DNA of 64,000 bases, from the NCBI RefSeq assembly GCF_045528445.1, contig NZ_JBGQQU010000016.1:1-64000 (forward strand). The letters run 5' to 3'. The translations under genes and the position numbers were made by a program. This stretch comes from Desemzia sp045528445 (lineage in GTDB: Bacteria > Bacillota > Bacilli > Lactobacillales > Carnobacteriaceae). How positions within the stretch are numbered: the first letter of the stretch is position 1; every line of letters begins with the position of its first letter. Below are positions 34,956 through 43,797 of the stretch, one piece after another. Below the pieces are notes generated by a model. It was not told the DNA's origin and did not search any database. It worked only from the letters and a program-made list of their open reading frames with translations.

Positions 34956-36233
34956 ATGGATGCAACTGTAATTGTAGTCGGTGGAGGAACAAGTGGTATG
35001 ATGGCTGCTATCTCTGCTGCTGAAAATGGCGTTAAAGTCATATTGGTCGAAAAAAACAAAACATTAGGAAGAAAACTGTTAGTAACTGGAAATGGACGTT
35101 GCAATGTTACCAATAACCGCGATAAAGAAGAAATTATCGCACACATTCCTGGTAACGGACGTTTCTTGTATAGTGCATTTGCACAATACGATAATTATGA
35201 CATTATGGATTTTTTCCGCTCTAACGGTGTAGCCTTAAAAGAAGAAGATCATGGCCGTATGTTTCCAACTACGGATAAAGCTAGAACGATTTTAGAGACA
35301 TTGATTAAAATCATGGATCGCTTAAATATCCAAGTGTATACCGATGCTCCTGTGGAAACAGTCTTATATGAAGACAATAAAGTAAAAGGTGTCTTGTTGA
35401 AAGATGGACGGACGTTAACGGCCTCATCAGTCGTTTTATCAGTCGGTGGAAAAGCGATGCCTCGAACAGGTTCAACCGGAGATGGTTACAAATGGGCTAA
35501 AAAAGCTGGGCATACGATAAAAGAATTGTATCCGACAGAGTCACCCGTGACTTCTGCTGAACCGTTTATCCAAGACCGCACTTTACAAGGTCTTTCTTTA
35601 CGAGACATAAATTTAAGTGTTCTCAATAAAAAAGGGAAAAACGTTGTCTCACATCAAATGGATATGATTTTTACCCACTTTGGTGTTTCTGGTCCAGCTG
35701 TATTGCGCTGCTCCATGTTTGTTCACCAAACATTGAAACGAGACAAAACAGAATCGGTGACAATGACGATCGATTCAGTGCCGCAAACTACCGCTCATGA
35801 ATTAAAACAACACTTGCAAAAATTGATTAAAACTGACGGAGACAAAGCAGTTAAAAATGCCTTAAAAGGCTTTGTTCCTGAACGTTTCTTGTTATTTGGA
35901 TTAGGACGACTGAATGTTGAAGAAAATACACCTTTAAAACAACTAACGGTTCAACAGCTGGACCTTTTTGTGGAATTTTTAAAAGATTTTCGTTTCCAAG
36001 TCAATGGTTCGCTGCCTATTGAAAAAGCTTTTGTTACAGGCGGAGGCGTGAATACAAAAGAAGTGAACCCTAAAACCATGGAGAGCAAATTAACCCAAGG
36101 ACTTTATTTCAGCGGCGAATTTCTAGATTACAACGGATACACTGGAGGGTACAACATCACAGGTGCATTTATAACCGGAAGAATAGCCGGAAAACACGCC
36201 GCACAGGATGCGGAGAGGCCACGGGAGCAATGA
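34956..36233 (+). CDS. HI0933-like NAD(P)/FAD-dependent oxidoreductase
   Basis: A 425-residue flavoprotein of the BaiN/YhiN (HI0933) family. The FAD-binding motif is VVGGGTSGMMAA at about 7-18, followed by the GRKLLVTGNGRCNVTN motif near 46 and the C-terminal ATG-type motif ending GGYNITGAFITGRIAGKHAA. Its physiological reaction is not known. ATG start with AAGGAG about 8 nt upstream. The final residues and the stop codon fall inside the first arm of the hairpin array at 36201-36580, so the tail has been shaped by that element. Confidence 0.9.
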   Translation: MDATVIVVGGGTSGMMAAISAAENGVKVILVEKNKTLGRKLLVTGNGRCNVTNNRDKEEIIAHIPGNGRFLYSAFAQYDNYDIMDFFRSNGVALKEEDHGRMFPTTDKARTILETLIKIMDRLNIQVYTDAPVETVLYEDNKVKGVLLKDGRTLTASSVVLSVGGKAMPRTGSTGDGYKWAKKAGHTIKELYPTESPVTSAEPFIQDRTLQGLSLRDINLSVLNKKGKNVVSHQMDMIFTHFGVSGPAVLRCSMFVHQTLKRDKTESVTMTIDSVPQTTAHELKQHLQKLIKTDGDKAVKNALKGFVPERFLLFGLGRLNVEENTPLKQLTVQQLDLFVEFLKDFRFQVNGSLPIEKAFVTGGGVNTKEVNPKTMESKLTQGLYFSGEFLDYNGYTGGYNITGAFITGRIAGKHAAQDAERPREQ

Positions 36234-36314
36234 CGCAAAAATAGGAAATTATGATTGGGGCGTTTCTCAGTCCCAAATATAATTTATCTTTTTTGCAAAA
36301 TTGCTAGGCCTCGC
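36210..36314. repeat. Long hairpin 1 of a tandem array
   Basis: Left arm starts GAGGCC (36215-36220), right arm ends GGCCTC (36307-36312). Inside, AGCAAT pairs with ATTGCT, GCAAAAA with TTTTTGC and AAATTAT with ATAATTT. The apex is GGG with CCC. The left arm includes the stop codon of the flavoprotein gene. Confidence 0.75.
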
Positions 36315-36337
36315 AGCTCTACTATCAGGATGCGTAA

Positions 36338-36433
36338 GTCGCTGGTTTGACTTGAAGGGAAAATCTATTCTCTTTTTAGAGGATGCTTTTTATCCTCAAA
36401 AAAGAGAATGATTTTTCCCGAAAGTCAAGCGAC
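36338..36433. repeat. Long hairpin 2 of a tandem array
   Basis: GTCGC (36338-36342) pairs with GCGAC (36429-36433), TTGACTT with AGTCAA. A near-perfect stem of 28 nt at 36357-36384 pairs with 36392-36419 around a short loop containing GCTTTTT. The strongest of the three hairpins. Confidence 0.85.
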
Positions 36434-36457
36434 CGAAGCTCAACTACAGGATGCGTA

Positions 36458-36553
36458 GGTCGCTTGGGAGACACGACAAGAAAATAGGAAAATCAAATAA
36501 GGACGCTTTTTTTCCTCAATTGATTTTATCTTTTTCTCGAGTGTCTACCGACC
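36458..36553. repeat. Long hairpin 3 of a tandem array
   Basis: GGTCG (36458-36462) pairs with CGACC (36549-36553), AGACAC with a TGTCT, AGAAAA with TTTTCT and AAAATCAA with TTGATTTT, around an apex AAGGACGCTTTTTTTCCT. Stem sequences differ from hairpins 1 and 2. Confidence 0.8.
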
Positions 36554-36656
36554 GTAGCTCTACTAGAACAGGGTACGTAGTGCCTGGTTTAACTCCGATA
36601 TACAACTTTAAAACACTATCTGAAAATAACTCTTCATTTGAAAGGATTTTGTCACT

Positions 36657-37226
36657 ATGAAAAAACGTATTGCGATCGACATGGACCAAGTATTGGCTGA
36701 CATGGAAGTGAGTTTTATAGAATTGTACAAGAAAGAATATCAAGTAACGTTTGAGTCTACAGAAGATTACATTGCTCAGCACCCTGATTTTGATATTGTA
36801 AATGTCATTAAAGAACTTTATCCTCTCATCAATACGTATGATTTTTTCAGAAAAATTCCTGTAATGAAAGATGCTCAAAAAGTTTTACGCGAGTTGAATG
36901 AACATTACGACCTATACATCGCAACAGCTGCTATGGATGTTCCTAATACATTCAAAGCAAAATATGAATGGTTATTAGAACACTTTGATTTTCTAAATCC
37001 CCAACACTTTGTTTTTTGTGGAGAAAAAAGCATTATTCATGCTGATTACCTGATTGACGATTCTATTCGTCAATTGGATCGTTTTTCTGGTACTGGGCTG
37101 TTGTACACCAACTCTCTCAATCAAGACCCTTGCTCCTATGAACGAGTATACAACTGGATGGATATCAGGGATTATTTTATGGACGATCAAAAAATCGCTT
37201 CTTTACCTAGCTCATCACAGCAATAA
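36657..37226 (+). CDS. 5'(3')-deoxyribonucleotidase, NT5C type (HAD superfamily)
   Basis: A 189-residue phosphatase that hydrolyses nucleoside monophosphates. The HAD nucleophile motif IDMDQVLADM gives D8 and D10, a Thr/Ser motif appears in ATAAMD near residue 91, and the metal-site motif is DYLIDDSIRQL near 134. ATG start with AAAGGA about 9 nt upstream. Located directly downstream of the hairpin array. Ends at a clear terminator. Confidence 0.85.
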   Translation: MKKRIAIDMDQVLADMEVSFIELYKKEYQVTFESTEDYIAQHPDFDIVNVIKELYPLINTYDFFRKIPVMKDAQKVLRELNEHYDLYIATAAMDVPNTFKAKYEWLLEHFDFLNPQHFVFCGEKSIIHADYLIDDSIRQLDRFSGTGLLYTNSLNQDPCSYERVYNWMDIRDYFMDDQKIASLPSSSQQ

Positions 37227-37237
37227 TATCTGAATCG

Positions 37238-37265
37238 GACGGGAGATTTTTCCCGTCTTTTTTTA
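37238..37265 (+). terminator. Terminator after the nucleotidase gene
   Basis: GACGGGA and TCCCGTC form a 7-bp stem followed by TTTTTTT, 11 nt after the stop codon. Confidence 0.88.
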
Positions 37266-37290
37266 CATTTCGTCCAACGGAGGTGTCTTC

Positions 37291-38124
37291 TTGAAAAAAC
37301 TACTCATTGGTTTACTTTGTTTCTTCTTTCTGTTTTTGCTGGTAATGCTTCATGGTTATCGTGAGAATCGTACTCTAGAAGTTGAACAGCTCTTCATTGA
37401 ATTACCTGAACTTCCGAAAGAACTCGATCAGTTAAAGATCGTTCACCTATCAGATATCCATTTTCCGAGAAGTCGGATCGATCCTGCTGTGTTGATTGCA
37501 GAAACGAAAAAAGCTGAGCCTGATTTGATTTTCTTAACGGGTGATTTGATGGATCGATCGGCAGATATAGCCACTACTCCGTTAGCCGAATTAGTAGCTG
37601 AGTTGTCTCAAATAGCCCCTACTTACTCGGTGTCTGGAAACCACGAAACTTCAAGCGGCCAATTGGAAGAATGGAATGAGGTTATGGTCCAAAATGGCGT
37701 CGTTCTGCTGGAAAATGAAACAAACGTAGTTACTGTTCACGAAGAATCTTTAGCCATCGTTGGTTTGAAAGATGGAGAAATGATGTCAGAGCTACCAATG
37801 ACGCACGACACTACCAGATTACCCACTTTAGTATTGGCACACCATCCAGAATATTTTGAATCCTATCTAACCGATAATCCAGCTATACAACCGGATATTA
37901 TTTTTAGCGGTCATGCTCACGGAGGGCAAATTCGTTTGCCGATCATAGGTCCCTTATTTGCTCCAGGACAAGGTTTCTTTCCCACATACACATCAGGGAT
38001 TTACCCTGCTTCTCAAAATCCTGACCAAAAATTAGTTGTCAGCCGTGGAATTGGGAATAGTCTCTTCCCCTTACGCATCAATAATAAACCCCATTTCATT
38101 ATTGTCACTCTTACAAACGAATAG
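37291..38124 (+). CDS. Membrane-anchored metallophosphoesterase (YkuE-like)
   Basis: A 277-residue calcineurin-like phosphoesterase anchored by one N-terminal helix (about 4-22). Metal-ligand motifs are in order: HLSDIHF near 50, GDLMDRS near 78, SGNHE near 112, and SGHAHGGQIRLP near 205. TTG start with GGAGGTG about 6 nt upstream. Bacillus YkuE is a twin-arginine substrate; no such signal is visible here. Substrate unknown. Probably acts at the outer membrane face. Confidence 0.88.
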   Translation: MKKLLIGLLCFFFLFLLVMLHGYRENRTLEVEQLFIELPELPKELDQLKIVHLSDIHFPRSRIDPAVLIAETKKAEPDLIFLTGDLMDRSADIATTPLAELVAELSQIAPTYSVSGNHETSSGQLEEWNEVMVQNGVVLLENETNVVTVHEESLAIVGLKDGEMMSELPMTHDTTRLPTLVLAHHPEYFESYLTDNPAIQPDIIFSGHAHGGQIRLPIIGPLFAPGQGFFPTYTSGIYPASQNPDQKLVVSRGIGNSLFPLRINNKPHFIIVTLTNE

Positions 38125-38129
38125 TCCAG

Positions 38130-38180
38130 CAAACTTTAGATTTGTTTCATATTTCCCTCCAAATCTAAAGGTTTGTTTAA
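38130..38180 (+). terminator. Terminator after the metallophosphoesterase gene
   Basis: CAAACTTTAGATTTG and CAAATCTAAAGGTTTG pair with one bulge and are followed by a T-rich tail. Confidence 0.75.
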
Positions 38181-38275
38181 CATTCTCTCTTGGCTATTTC
38201 TTTATTGCTTTTCGTAGTGTACGCTTACATTAAGATTTACATATAAAATACTTCTATTCGGAAAGGATAATGACG

Positions 38276-38623
38276 ATGCACCCTATCTACAGTCTTTATT
38301 GGTCTTCTTTTCAAGCGGTTTTTATCTTTCTAAGTCTTACATTAACTTTGCTATTTGCCGGCTCTTTTTTTGTCGGAAAAGAGAGGAAATCTGCCATAAA
38401 AAATAGTGTATTATTATGGCTGCCTTCTCTGACAACTTTTGTAACAGTGATTTTTGTGTTCTTCTTTTCAGGTATACTCTATGACGAACTAAATATTCCA
38501 ACTGATAATTTTATACTTTTACTGATAGGGTATTCAACCATTATCTTCTTTCTTCATACAGCAACCTTTGTTTACAACTGTGTTCAAATGAATAAAAAGA
38601 AGCGTTATGTAAGTCATTATTAA
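38276..38623 (+). CDS. Small membrane protein of unknown function
   Basis: About 115 residues with three hydrophobic segments (about 10-33, 45-68, 75-97) and a basic tail NKKKRYVSHY. No family recognised. Two ATGs follow the ribosome site AAAGGA: 38270, only 2 nt away, and 38276, about 8 nt away. The second is preferred. Ends at a strong bidirectional terminator. Confidence 0.65.
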   Translation: MHPIYSLYWSSFQAVFIFLSLTLTLLFAGSFFVGKERKSAIKNSVLLWLPSLTTFVTVIFVFFFSGILYDELNIPTDNFILLLIGYSTIIFFLHTATFVYNCVQMNKKKRYVSHY

Positions 38624-38677
38624 AAAGAACTCTAAAGGAGCGATTGCTGGACAACCGCTCCTTTAGAGTTCTTTTTT
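38622..38677. terminator. Bidirectional terminator between convergent genes
   Basis: A stem pairs AAAAAGAACTCTAAAGGAGCG with its complement around a 13-nt loop, with A and T runs outside. It lies between the small membrane protein and the ybaK gene, which converge. Confidence 0.92.
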
Positions 38678-38688
38678 GCGTGTTCTCT

Positions 38689-39186
38689 TTATGGATTTAC
38701 TGCTTCAATTTCAGCAAACACTCCATTTGTAATAGACTTTAAATCACTTGGCGTTAATTCTACTTGCATACCTCTTTTCCCTGCTGAAACAATGATGCTC
38801 TCCATATCTTCAGCTAGAATAGATAAATAAGTAGGAAAATCCTTTTTCATGCCTATTGGCGAACAACCGCCTCGTATATAGCCCGTGGTAGCCAGCAAAT
38901 CATTCATATGAAGCATGTCGATTTTTTTATTCCCGCTTGCTTTAGCCAACGCTTTTAAATCAAGTTCACTAGTTCCTGGAATGACAGCTATCACTACTCC
39001 TGTCTTATCTCCTACCGTGACCAGTGTTTTAAAAAGTTGTTCTTTAGGGACTGATAATTTTTCCATCGCATCTTTCGCGCTTAAGTGATCTTCACTCCAC
39101 GGAAAAGTATGCACTTGAAAAGAAACAGCATTCTTTTCAAGTAGTCGAATTGCATTTGTTTTTTGAATTTTTGCTTTCTTTCCCAT
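38689..39186 (-). CDS. ybaK: Cys-tRNA(Pro)/Cys-tRNA(Cys) deacylase YbaK (EbsC family)
   Basis: A 165-residue tRNA-editing protein that hydrolyses mischarged Cys-tRNA(Pro). The YbaK core spans about 30-155, with the typical GGCSPIGMKK near residue 108 and KTLVTVGDKTG near 50. In enterococci the homologue EbsC was first linked to aggregation-substance binding. It follows RlmI in the same direction with a 26-nt gap and probably shares its transcript. Confidence 0.92.
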   Translation of the reverse strand: MGKKAKIQKTNAIRLLEKNAVSFQVHTFPWSEDHLSAKDAMEKLSVPKEQLFKTLVTVGDKTGVVIAVIPGTSELDLKALAKASGNKKIDMLHMNDLLATTGYIRGGCSPIGMKKDFPTYLSILAEDMESIIVSAGKRGMQVELTPSDLKSITNGVFAEIEAVNP

Positions 39187-39212
39187 CCTAAAAACTTCTT
39201 TCTATAAAATAA

Positions 39213-40391
39213 TCAACCTTTTTGGATAATGTACACTTTCAAGTAATTGCCTTCTTTAAAATGTGGATTGACTTTAAAATCTTCTGGAAGAGTATGCTTT
39301 TCCAGAATTCTATACCGTGATTCTTTATTCTTAAAGGCTTCATTGATAAAGGACTCAAAACGTTTGGTAGATACTGCAGCAGAGTTTGTAGATGCAATGA
39401 TTGTACCGCCGTCACTCGTAATATCAATGATATCTTCTAACAACGCTGTATAATTTTTCGCTACACTGAACGTTCTTTTTTTCGAACGGGCAAAGCTGGG
39501 TGGATCGACCACTATAGTATCGAAGACCAGTTTTTTACGGACAGCATATTTGAAATAATCAAATACATCCATCACACGAATTTTATGGTTTTCCAAGCTT
39601 AACCCGTTTACAGTAAACTGTTCTTCCGTTTTAGGTAAACTGCGCTTCGCTAAATCCACACTAACGGTCTCAACAGCTCCTCCAAGAGCTGCTGCAACTG
39701 AAAAAGCACCAGTGTAGCTAAAAGTATTTAACACCCTTCTGCCAACAGAATATTTTTCCATCAGACTGTTGCGGACATGACGCTGATCAAGAAAAATCCC
39801 TGTCATCAGTCCATCATCTAAATAAGTCGCATAATGGATTCCGTTTTCTTGAATGATCAATGGTTCTGGAGCTTCTTGACCGGAAACAAATTCTGATAAT
39901 AGACCGTCTGGACGCTTGTAACGGAATTTTTGATAGATCCCTTTTGCTTCAGGAACTGCTTGTTGGAAAGCTCGATAAATTGCTTGTTGGTGTTCAAAGA
40001 TACCTTCGCTGTACCAAGAAAAGACGTAGTATTCTTCATATACATCAATGGTCAATCCGCCTAAGCCATCCCCTTCTCCATTAAAGAAACGATAAGCTGT
40101 CGTTGTATCATCCGCTTTTAGTGCTTCTCTCACCTCAGCAGCTTGTAAAAATAAGCGCGCGTAAAAATTTTCAGTAATGACTTCATTAGGATTCAATGTT
40201 AACACCCAGCCATTTCCTTTATTTTGTGTTGCCAGATAAGCCGTTGCCACAAAGCGATTATTTTGATCGCTTAACTTGACAAGTGTGCCCTCTTTTTCAT
40301 TCAATGGCTCTACAAAGTCTTCATTGATCAATAATGGGTTGCCTTTCAATACTCGTTGAACAGCTTTTTGTTTTAATTGTAATGTTTTCAC
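39213..40391 (-). CDS. rlmI: Class I SAM-dependent 23S rRNA methyltransferase RlmI
   Basis: A 392-residue RNA (cytosine-5) methyltransferase with an N-terminal PUA domain (about 1-75) and the RlmI-type SAM domain. Visible motifs include RRVLNTFSYTGAFSVAA near 217 and the catalytic-type VDPPSFARSKK near 296. E. coli RlmI methylates C1962 of 23S rRNA; the same position here is an inference. ATG start. Upstream lies the VanZ gene. Followed by ybaK. Confidence 0.9.
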   Translation of the reverse strand: MKTLQLKQKAVQRVLKGNPLLINEDFVEPLNEKEGTLVKLSDQNNRFVATAYLATQNKGNGWVLTLNPNEVITENFYARLFLQAAEVREALKADDTTTAYRFFNGEGDGLGGLTIDVYEEYYVFSWYSEGIFEHQQAIYRAFQQAVPEAKGIYQKFRYKRPDGLLSEFVSGQEAPEPLIIQENGIHYATYLDDGLMTGIFLDQRHVRNSLMEKYSVGRRVLNTFSYTGAFSVAAALGGAVETVSVDLAKRSLPKTEEQFTVNGLSLENHKIRVMDVFDYFKYAVRKKLVFDTIVVDPPSFARSKKRTFSVAKNYTALLEDIIDITSDGGTIIASTNSAAVSTKRFESFINEAFKNKESRYRILEKHTLPEDFKVNPHFKEGNYLKVYIIQKG

Positions 40392-40475
40392 TCATAAACC
40401 TCATTCCAGTTAATATACTTCTTCTCTTATGCAAAGTATAACTTAAAGTACTTATTTAAACCTCAAGTTACTTTT

Positions 40476-41120
40476 TTAAACTCGATTCTTTTTTTCATAT
40501 TTTCTTTTCTTTCGTATCCACTGGATAGCATGAAATAAACCAATTCCAATAAGCGTTCCAACAGTATTAAAAATCAAATCATCGATATCCGGAATACCTG
40601 TATCAAAGAAAAACTGCAGTACTTCAATAGATAGTGAGACTAAAAATCCAATAGAGAGCGTTCGAAAAAAAGAATGCTTTTTACTTAATAGATAAGCTGC
40701 TCCAAATCCCATGGGCACAAACCAGAGAATATTTCCATAGAGATTATAATAATAAGAAAACATTGACAGACCATTGGTTAACTTGATCGTCTCTACAAAA
40801 GGAACCCAATTGATCACGCTCAAAGGCTGCAAATGAATCGACACAGACGATAAGGTCGTTTCCCCACGGAAAACAGTTAAATGGATCAATAAGAGAATAT
40901 AAAAGACAAAGACATTTAATATCACTTCTCGGCGCATTTTTTTAACTGGCCAACGATCTTGATGGAACCTTAAATAAAGAAATCGACACATCAACCAAAC
41001 TATGAAGTAGAGCAACGAACGATCTAAACTGAAAAAAATCAGTTCAATCAAATAGAAATGATTGATCCAATCGCCGGCCAAGACTTCTGTAATATCATAT
41101 AGTTCTTGTAAAAAAATCAC
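40476..41120 (-). CDS. VanZ family membrane protein
   Basis: About 214 residues with five predicted hydrophobic segments and a basic tail. The VanZ domain covers the C-terminal half with the usual IPDIDDLIFNTVGTLIG. VanZ-like proteins are common in Firmicutes and only the original VanZ is tied to teicoplanin resistance. The frame is open to 41150, but the ribosome site AAAGGAGG lies downstream of that codon; the GTG at 41120 is about 12 nt after it and is the more likely start. No van genes nearby. Confidence 0.85.
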   Translation of the reverse strand: MIFLQELYDITEVLAGDWINHFYLIELIFFSLDRSLLYFIVWLMCRFLYLRFHQDRWPVKKMRREVILNVFVFYILLLIHLTVFRGETTLSSVSIHLQPLSVINWVPFVETIKLTNGLSMFSYYYNLYGNILWFVPMGFGAAYLLSKKHSFFRTLSIGFLVSLSIEVLQFFFDTGIPDIDDLIFNTVGTLIGIGLFHAIQWIRKKRKYEKKNRV

Positions 41121-41274
41121 TTTAAGCAGAAGCCTCCTTTTTATCAGCACTATTATAACTTATTATAGATACAAGTTTAAGTCTATTCTAATGTCATTTT
41201 TTATGCGTTTATAACAGGTTGTTTACCAAATTTTAACATTCTTCTGTGAAGCTTGTTCCCAAAAGATTTATCAT

Positions 41275-41324
41275 ACTACTAAAGTCTCAACTTTTCTACA
41301 CTACTAAAGTCTCAACTTTTCTAC
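41275..41324 (+). repeat. Two tandem 25-bp direct repeats upstream of the ltaS promoter
   Basis: ACTACTAAAGTCTCAACTTTTCTAC occurs twice without a gap and ends 6 nt upstream of the -35 box. Tandem direct repeats at this place are typical of activator or response-regulator sites. Confidence 0.85.
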
Positions 41325-41330
41325 TTTTAA

Positions 41331-41359
41331 TTGACTATATTGTGTATTAATTGTAAAAT
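41331..41359 (+). promoter_or_regulatory. Sigma-A promoter of ltaS
   Basis: TTGACT, a 17-nt spacer and TAAAAT, about 110 nt upstream of the ltaS GTG start. Both boxes match the consensus at five of six positions. Confidence 0.75.
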
Positions 41360-41469
41360 ATTTGTTGATGTAAGATCTAAAAAAAACAGAAAAATCAAGG
41401 AGTTCAGTACTTGATTTTATTGAAAATGTACATTTATGTTTGAGGCATTTTCAAAAAGGAGGCAACACC

Positions 41470-43635
41470 GTGTCAAAATTAAAACAATTACTTTCTAAAC
41501 GACTGGGCTTTTTCACTTTTGCTGTCATTCTCTTCTGGCTAAAAACTTATTTAGTTTACCAGATCGAATTTGAGTTAGGTGTAGAAGGATTGATGCAGGA
41601 ATTCATCTTATTCATTAATCCTATCGCGACCACAGTCTTGTTATTTTCTATCGCCCTTTACTTTTCCAAGTCTAAGAAAGCTTATACTGCCTTATTCGTT
41701 GTTTATTTCTTAACGAGCATGTTATTGTATGCAAACGTCCTTTATTACCGTGAATTCAGTGATTTCTTAACGATTTCTACCATGTTGGGTGCCGGTAAAG
41801 TAGCCAACGGGATAGGCGCCAGTGCTTTTGCTTTGTTCCGCCCTCAAGATCTTCTTTATTGGTTAGATTTTGTTGTCCTGATTTTTGTGATGTTCAATAA
41901 AAAAATCGGTATTCAAATGGATAACCGTCCAATACTGAAACGCTATGCCGTCGCAATGACTACTTTAGGTGTAACATTATTTGCTGGAAATTTAGCTTTA
42001 GCTGAAAGCGACCGTCCACAATTGCTTTTGCGTACATTCGACCGGAATTATATTGTGAAATACCTGGGAATCAACTTCTTTACCGCTTATGATGGTTATC
42101 AAACAGCTCAATCGAATCAAATCAAAGCAAGTGCTGATGAATCGGATATGGAATCTGTTCTATCTTATGTCAATGAGCACAATGCTGAACCAAACAGTGA
42201 AATGTTTGGAATTGCTAAAGATAGAAATGTGATCTATATCCACTTAGAAAGTTTCCAACAATTTTTGATCAATTACCAATTGGAAGATGAGAATGGTGAA
42301 ATGCATGAAGTAACACCGTTTATCAACAGTCTTTTTGATAACGAAGACAGTTACAGTTTTGAGAACTTCTTCCATCAAGTAGGACAAGGTAAAACAGCTG
42401 ATTCAGAAATGTTATTAGAGAATTCATTGTTTGGCTCTTCTCAAGGTGGAGCATTTACACAATATGGTTCTATAAACACTTTCCAATCAGCTTCTCAAAT
42501 CTTGCGTTCCGAAGAGGACTATACTTCCGCTATGTTCCATGGAAATGTAGGTTCATTCTGGAACCGTGATGACACGTATAAATCTATGGGAATCGATTAT
42601 TTCTTCGATGACGAATACTATACGTTCACTGAAGAAAATACATTGGAATATGGAATGAAAGATAAAATATTCTTCCAAGAATCGATCCAATATCTAGAAC
42701 AATTGCCACAACCGTTTTACAGTAAATTTATCACTGTATCTAATCACTTCCCTTATCCTTTAGATGAAGCGAATGCTGATATACCAGCTGCAACAACTGG
42801 TGACAATACAATCGATAATTACTTTGTCACAGCTCATTATTTAGATCAAGCGGTTGAAGAGTTCTTCAACTATTTGAAAGAATCAGGATTATACGATAAC
42901 TCAATGATCATTTTATACGGAGATCATTATGGTATTTCAAACGCACGTAACGAAACATTGGCCCCATTGTTAGGCGAAAATCCTGATGAATGGTCAGGTT
43001 ATGACAATTCTATGATGCAAAGAGTTCCTGCCATTTACCATATTCCTGGTACTGGCAACGGGGAAGTATTCGATACATTTGGTGGACAAGTTGATATCTT
43101 GCCAACTACCCTTCACTTATTAGGAATTGATACAACTGACTATGTATTGATGGGTAATGATTTACTCTCTGCAGATCATGATGAGACAGTTGCCTTTAGA
43201 AATGGTGACGTGGTCACTCCTAAATACACTTTAGATGGATCAGTTATTTACGATACAGAAACTGGTGAAGTCATCGCTGAGCCTTCTGAGGAAGTATTGG
43301 CGGAAGTGGAAAAAATAAAAGAACAAGCAACTGCACAATTAAGTACGTCAGATAGTATTTTGGAAAGTGACTTGCTCCGTTTCTACACTCCTGAAGGATT
43401 GTTAGAAGACGATGTTTCTGATTACAATTACATGAATCAAGCGGATCGTTTAAGACAGCTGAATGAGAACCTTGGTGAAGATTCCACCAGCTTATATCAC
43501 TTAAACGGAGATCAATCAACTGTTCCGTTGTATAAAACCAATGCACCTGAATTAGCAACAGACGCGCAAGAATCTGTTGATTCAGAACCAACAGGTACAA
43601 CCGATATGGAAGAAAATACAGCAGAAACTGAATAA
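41470..43635 (+). CDS. ltaS: Lipoteichoic acid synthase LtaS
   Basis: About 721 residues. Five N-terminal transmembrane helices (about 10-180) are followed by an extracellular sulfatase-fold domain that polymerises glycerol phosphate from phosphatidylglycerol. The catalytic Thr is in GQGKTADSE (about residue 309), the metal-site Glu in YIHLESFQ (about 260) and the DNSMIILYGDHYG segment lies near 475. The acidic C-terminal tail is Ser/Thr/Glu-rich. The frame is open to 41440, but the ribosome site AAAAGGAGG overlaps the region and is 7 nt from the GTG at 41470, which I take as start. Preceded by a direct-repeat promoter. Confidence 0.92.
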   Translation: MSKLKQLLSKRLGFFTFAVILFWLKTYLVYQIEFELGVEGLMQEFILFINPIATTVLLFSIALYFSKSKKAYTALFVVYFLTSMLLYANVLYYREFSDFLTISTMLGAGKVANGIGASAFALFRPQDLLYWLDFVVLIFVMFNKKIGIQMDNRPILKRYAVAMTTLGVTLFAGNLALAESDRPQLLLRTFDRNYIVKYLGINFFTAYDGYQTAQSNQIKASADESDMESVLSYVNEHNAEPNSEMFGIAKDRNVIYIHLESFQQFLINYQLEDENGEMHEVTPFINSLFDNEDSYSFENFFHQVGQGKTADSEMLLENSLFGSSQGGAFTQYGSINTFQSASQILRSEEDYTSAMFHGNVGSFWNRDDTYKSMGIDYFFDDEYYTFTEENTLEYGMKDKIFFQESIQYLEQLPQPFYSKFITVSNHFPYPLDEANADIPAATTGDNTIDNYFVTAHYLDQAVEEFFNYLKESGLYDNSMIILYGDHYGISNARNETLAPLLGENPDEWSGYDNSMMQRVPAIYHIPGTGNGEVFDTFGGQVDILPTTLHLLGIDTTDYVLMGNDLLSADHDETVAFRNGDVVTPKYTLDGSVIYDTETGEVIAEPSEEVLAEVEKIKEQATAQLSTSDSILESDLLRFYTPEGLLEDDVSDYNYMNQADRLRQLNENLGEDSTSLYHLNGDQSTVPLYKTNAPELATDAQESVDSEPTGTTDMEENTAETE

Positions 43636-43646
43636 AATGTTAGACG

Positions 43647-43676
43647 GAGATGGGACATTAGTCCTATCTCTTTTTT
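43647..43676 (+). terminator. Terminator of ltaS
   Basis: GAGATGGGAC and GTCCTATCTC pair around ATTA and are followed by a run of eight T. Confidence 0.9.
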
Positions 43677-43797
43677 TTGCTTTATACTAGTTAAACTGGT
43701 TCTACAACATTTGACGTTGGTGAGTAGAAAATCCATTTCTTTTTAACTCTAACTCTAACTCTATTAGAAACTCAGTTCTAGAAATTTATGGAGGAAT

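Larger units (their letters stand above)
36201..36580. repeat. Tandem array of about 121-bp hairpin units with conserved linkers
   Basis: Linkers between the hairpins read roughly AGCTCWACTANCAGGATGCGTA. CAGGATGCG recurs at 36204, 36326 and 36447 and as CAGGGTACG at 36570, a period of 121-123 bp. The arms next to each linker (GCGACC and GGTCGC around linker 2) can also pair across the linker, giving an alternative fold. Confidence 0.85.
36234..36656. other. Hairpin array between the flavoprotein and nucleotidase genes
   Basis: No coding gene. Almost the whole interval is filled by three long tandem hairpins and their linkers (described separately). The last 75 bp contain the probable promoter and ribosome site of the nucleotidase gene. 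Confidence 0.7.
41121..41469. other. Promoter region between VanZ and ltaS
   Basis: Gene-free. It contains a 25-bp direct repeat in two copies (41275-41324) and a strong sigma-A promoter for ltaS (41331-41359). The remainder upstream is AT-rich with nothing recognised. Confidence 0.7.

Noticed and set aside
36516..36878. Minus-strand 120-codon frame
   Set aside because: It is antisense to the nucleotidase gene and runs through hairpin 3; no ribosome site or family likeness.
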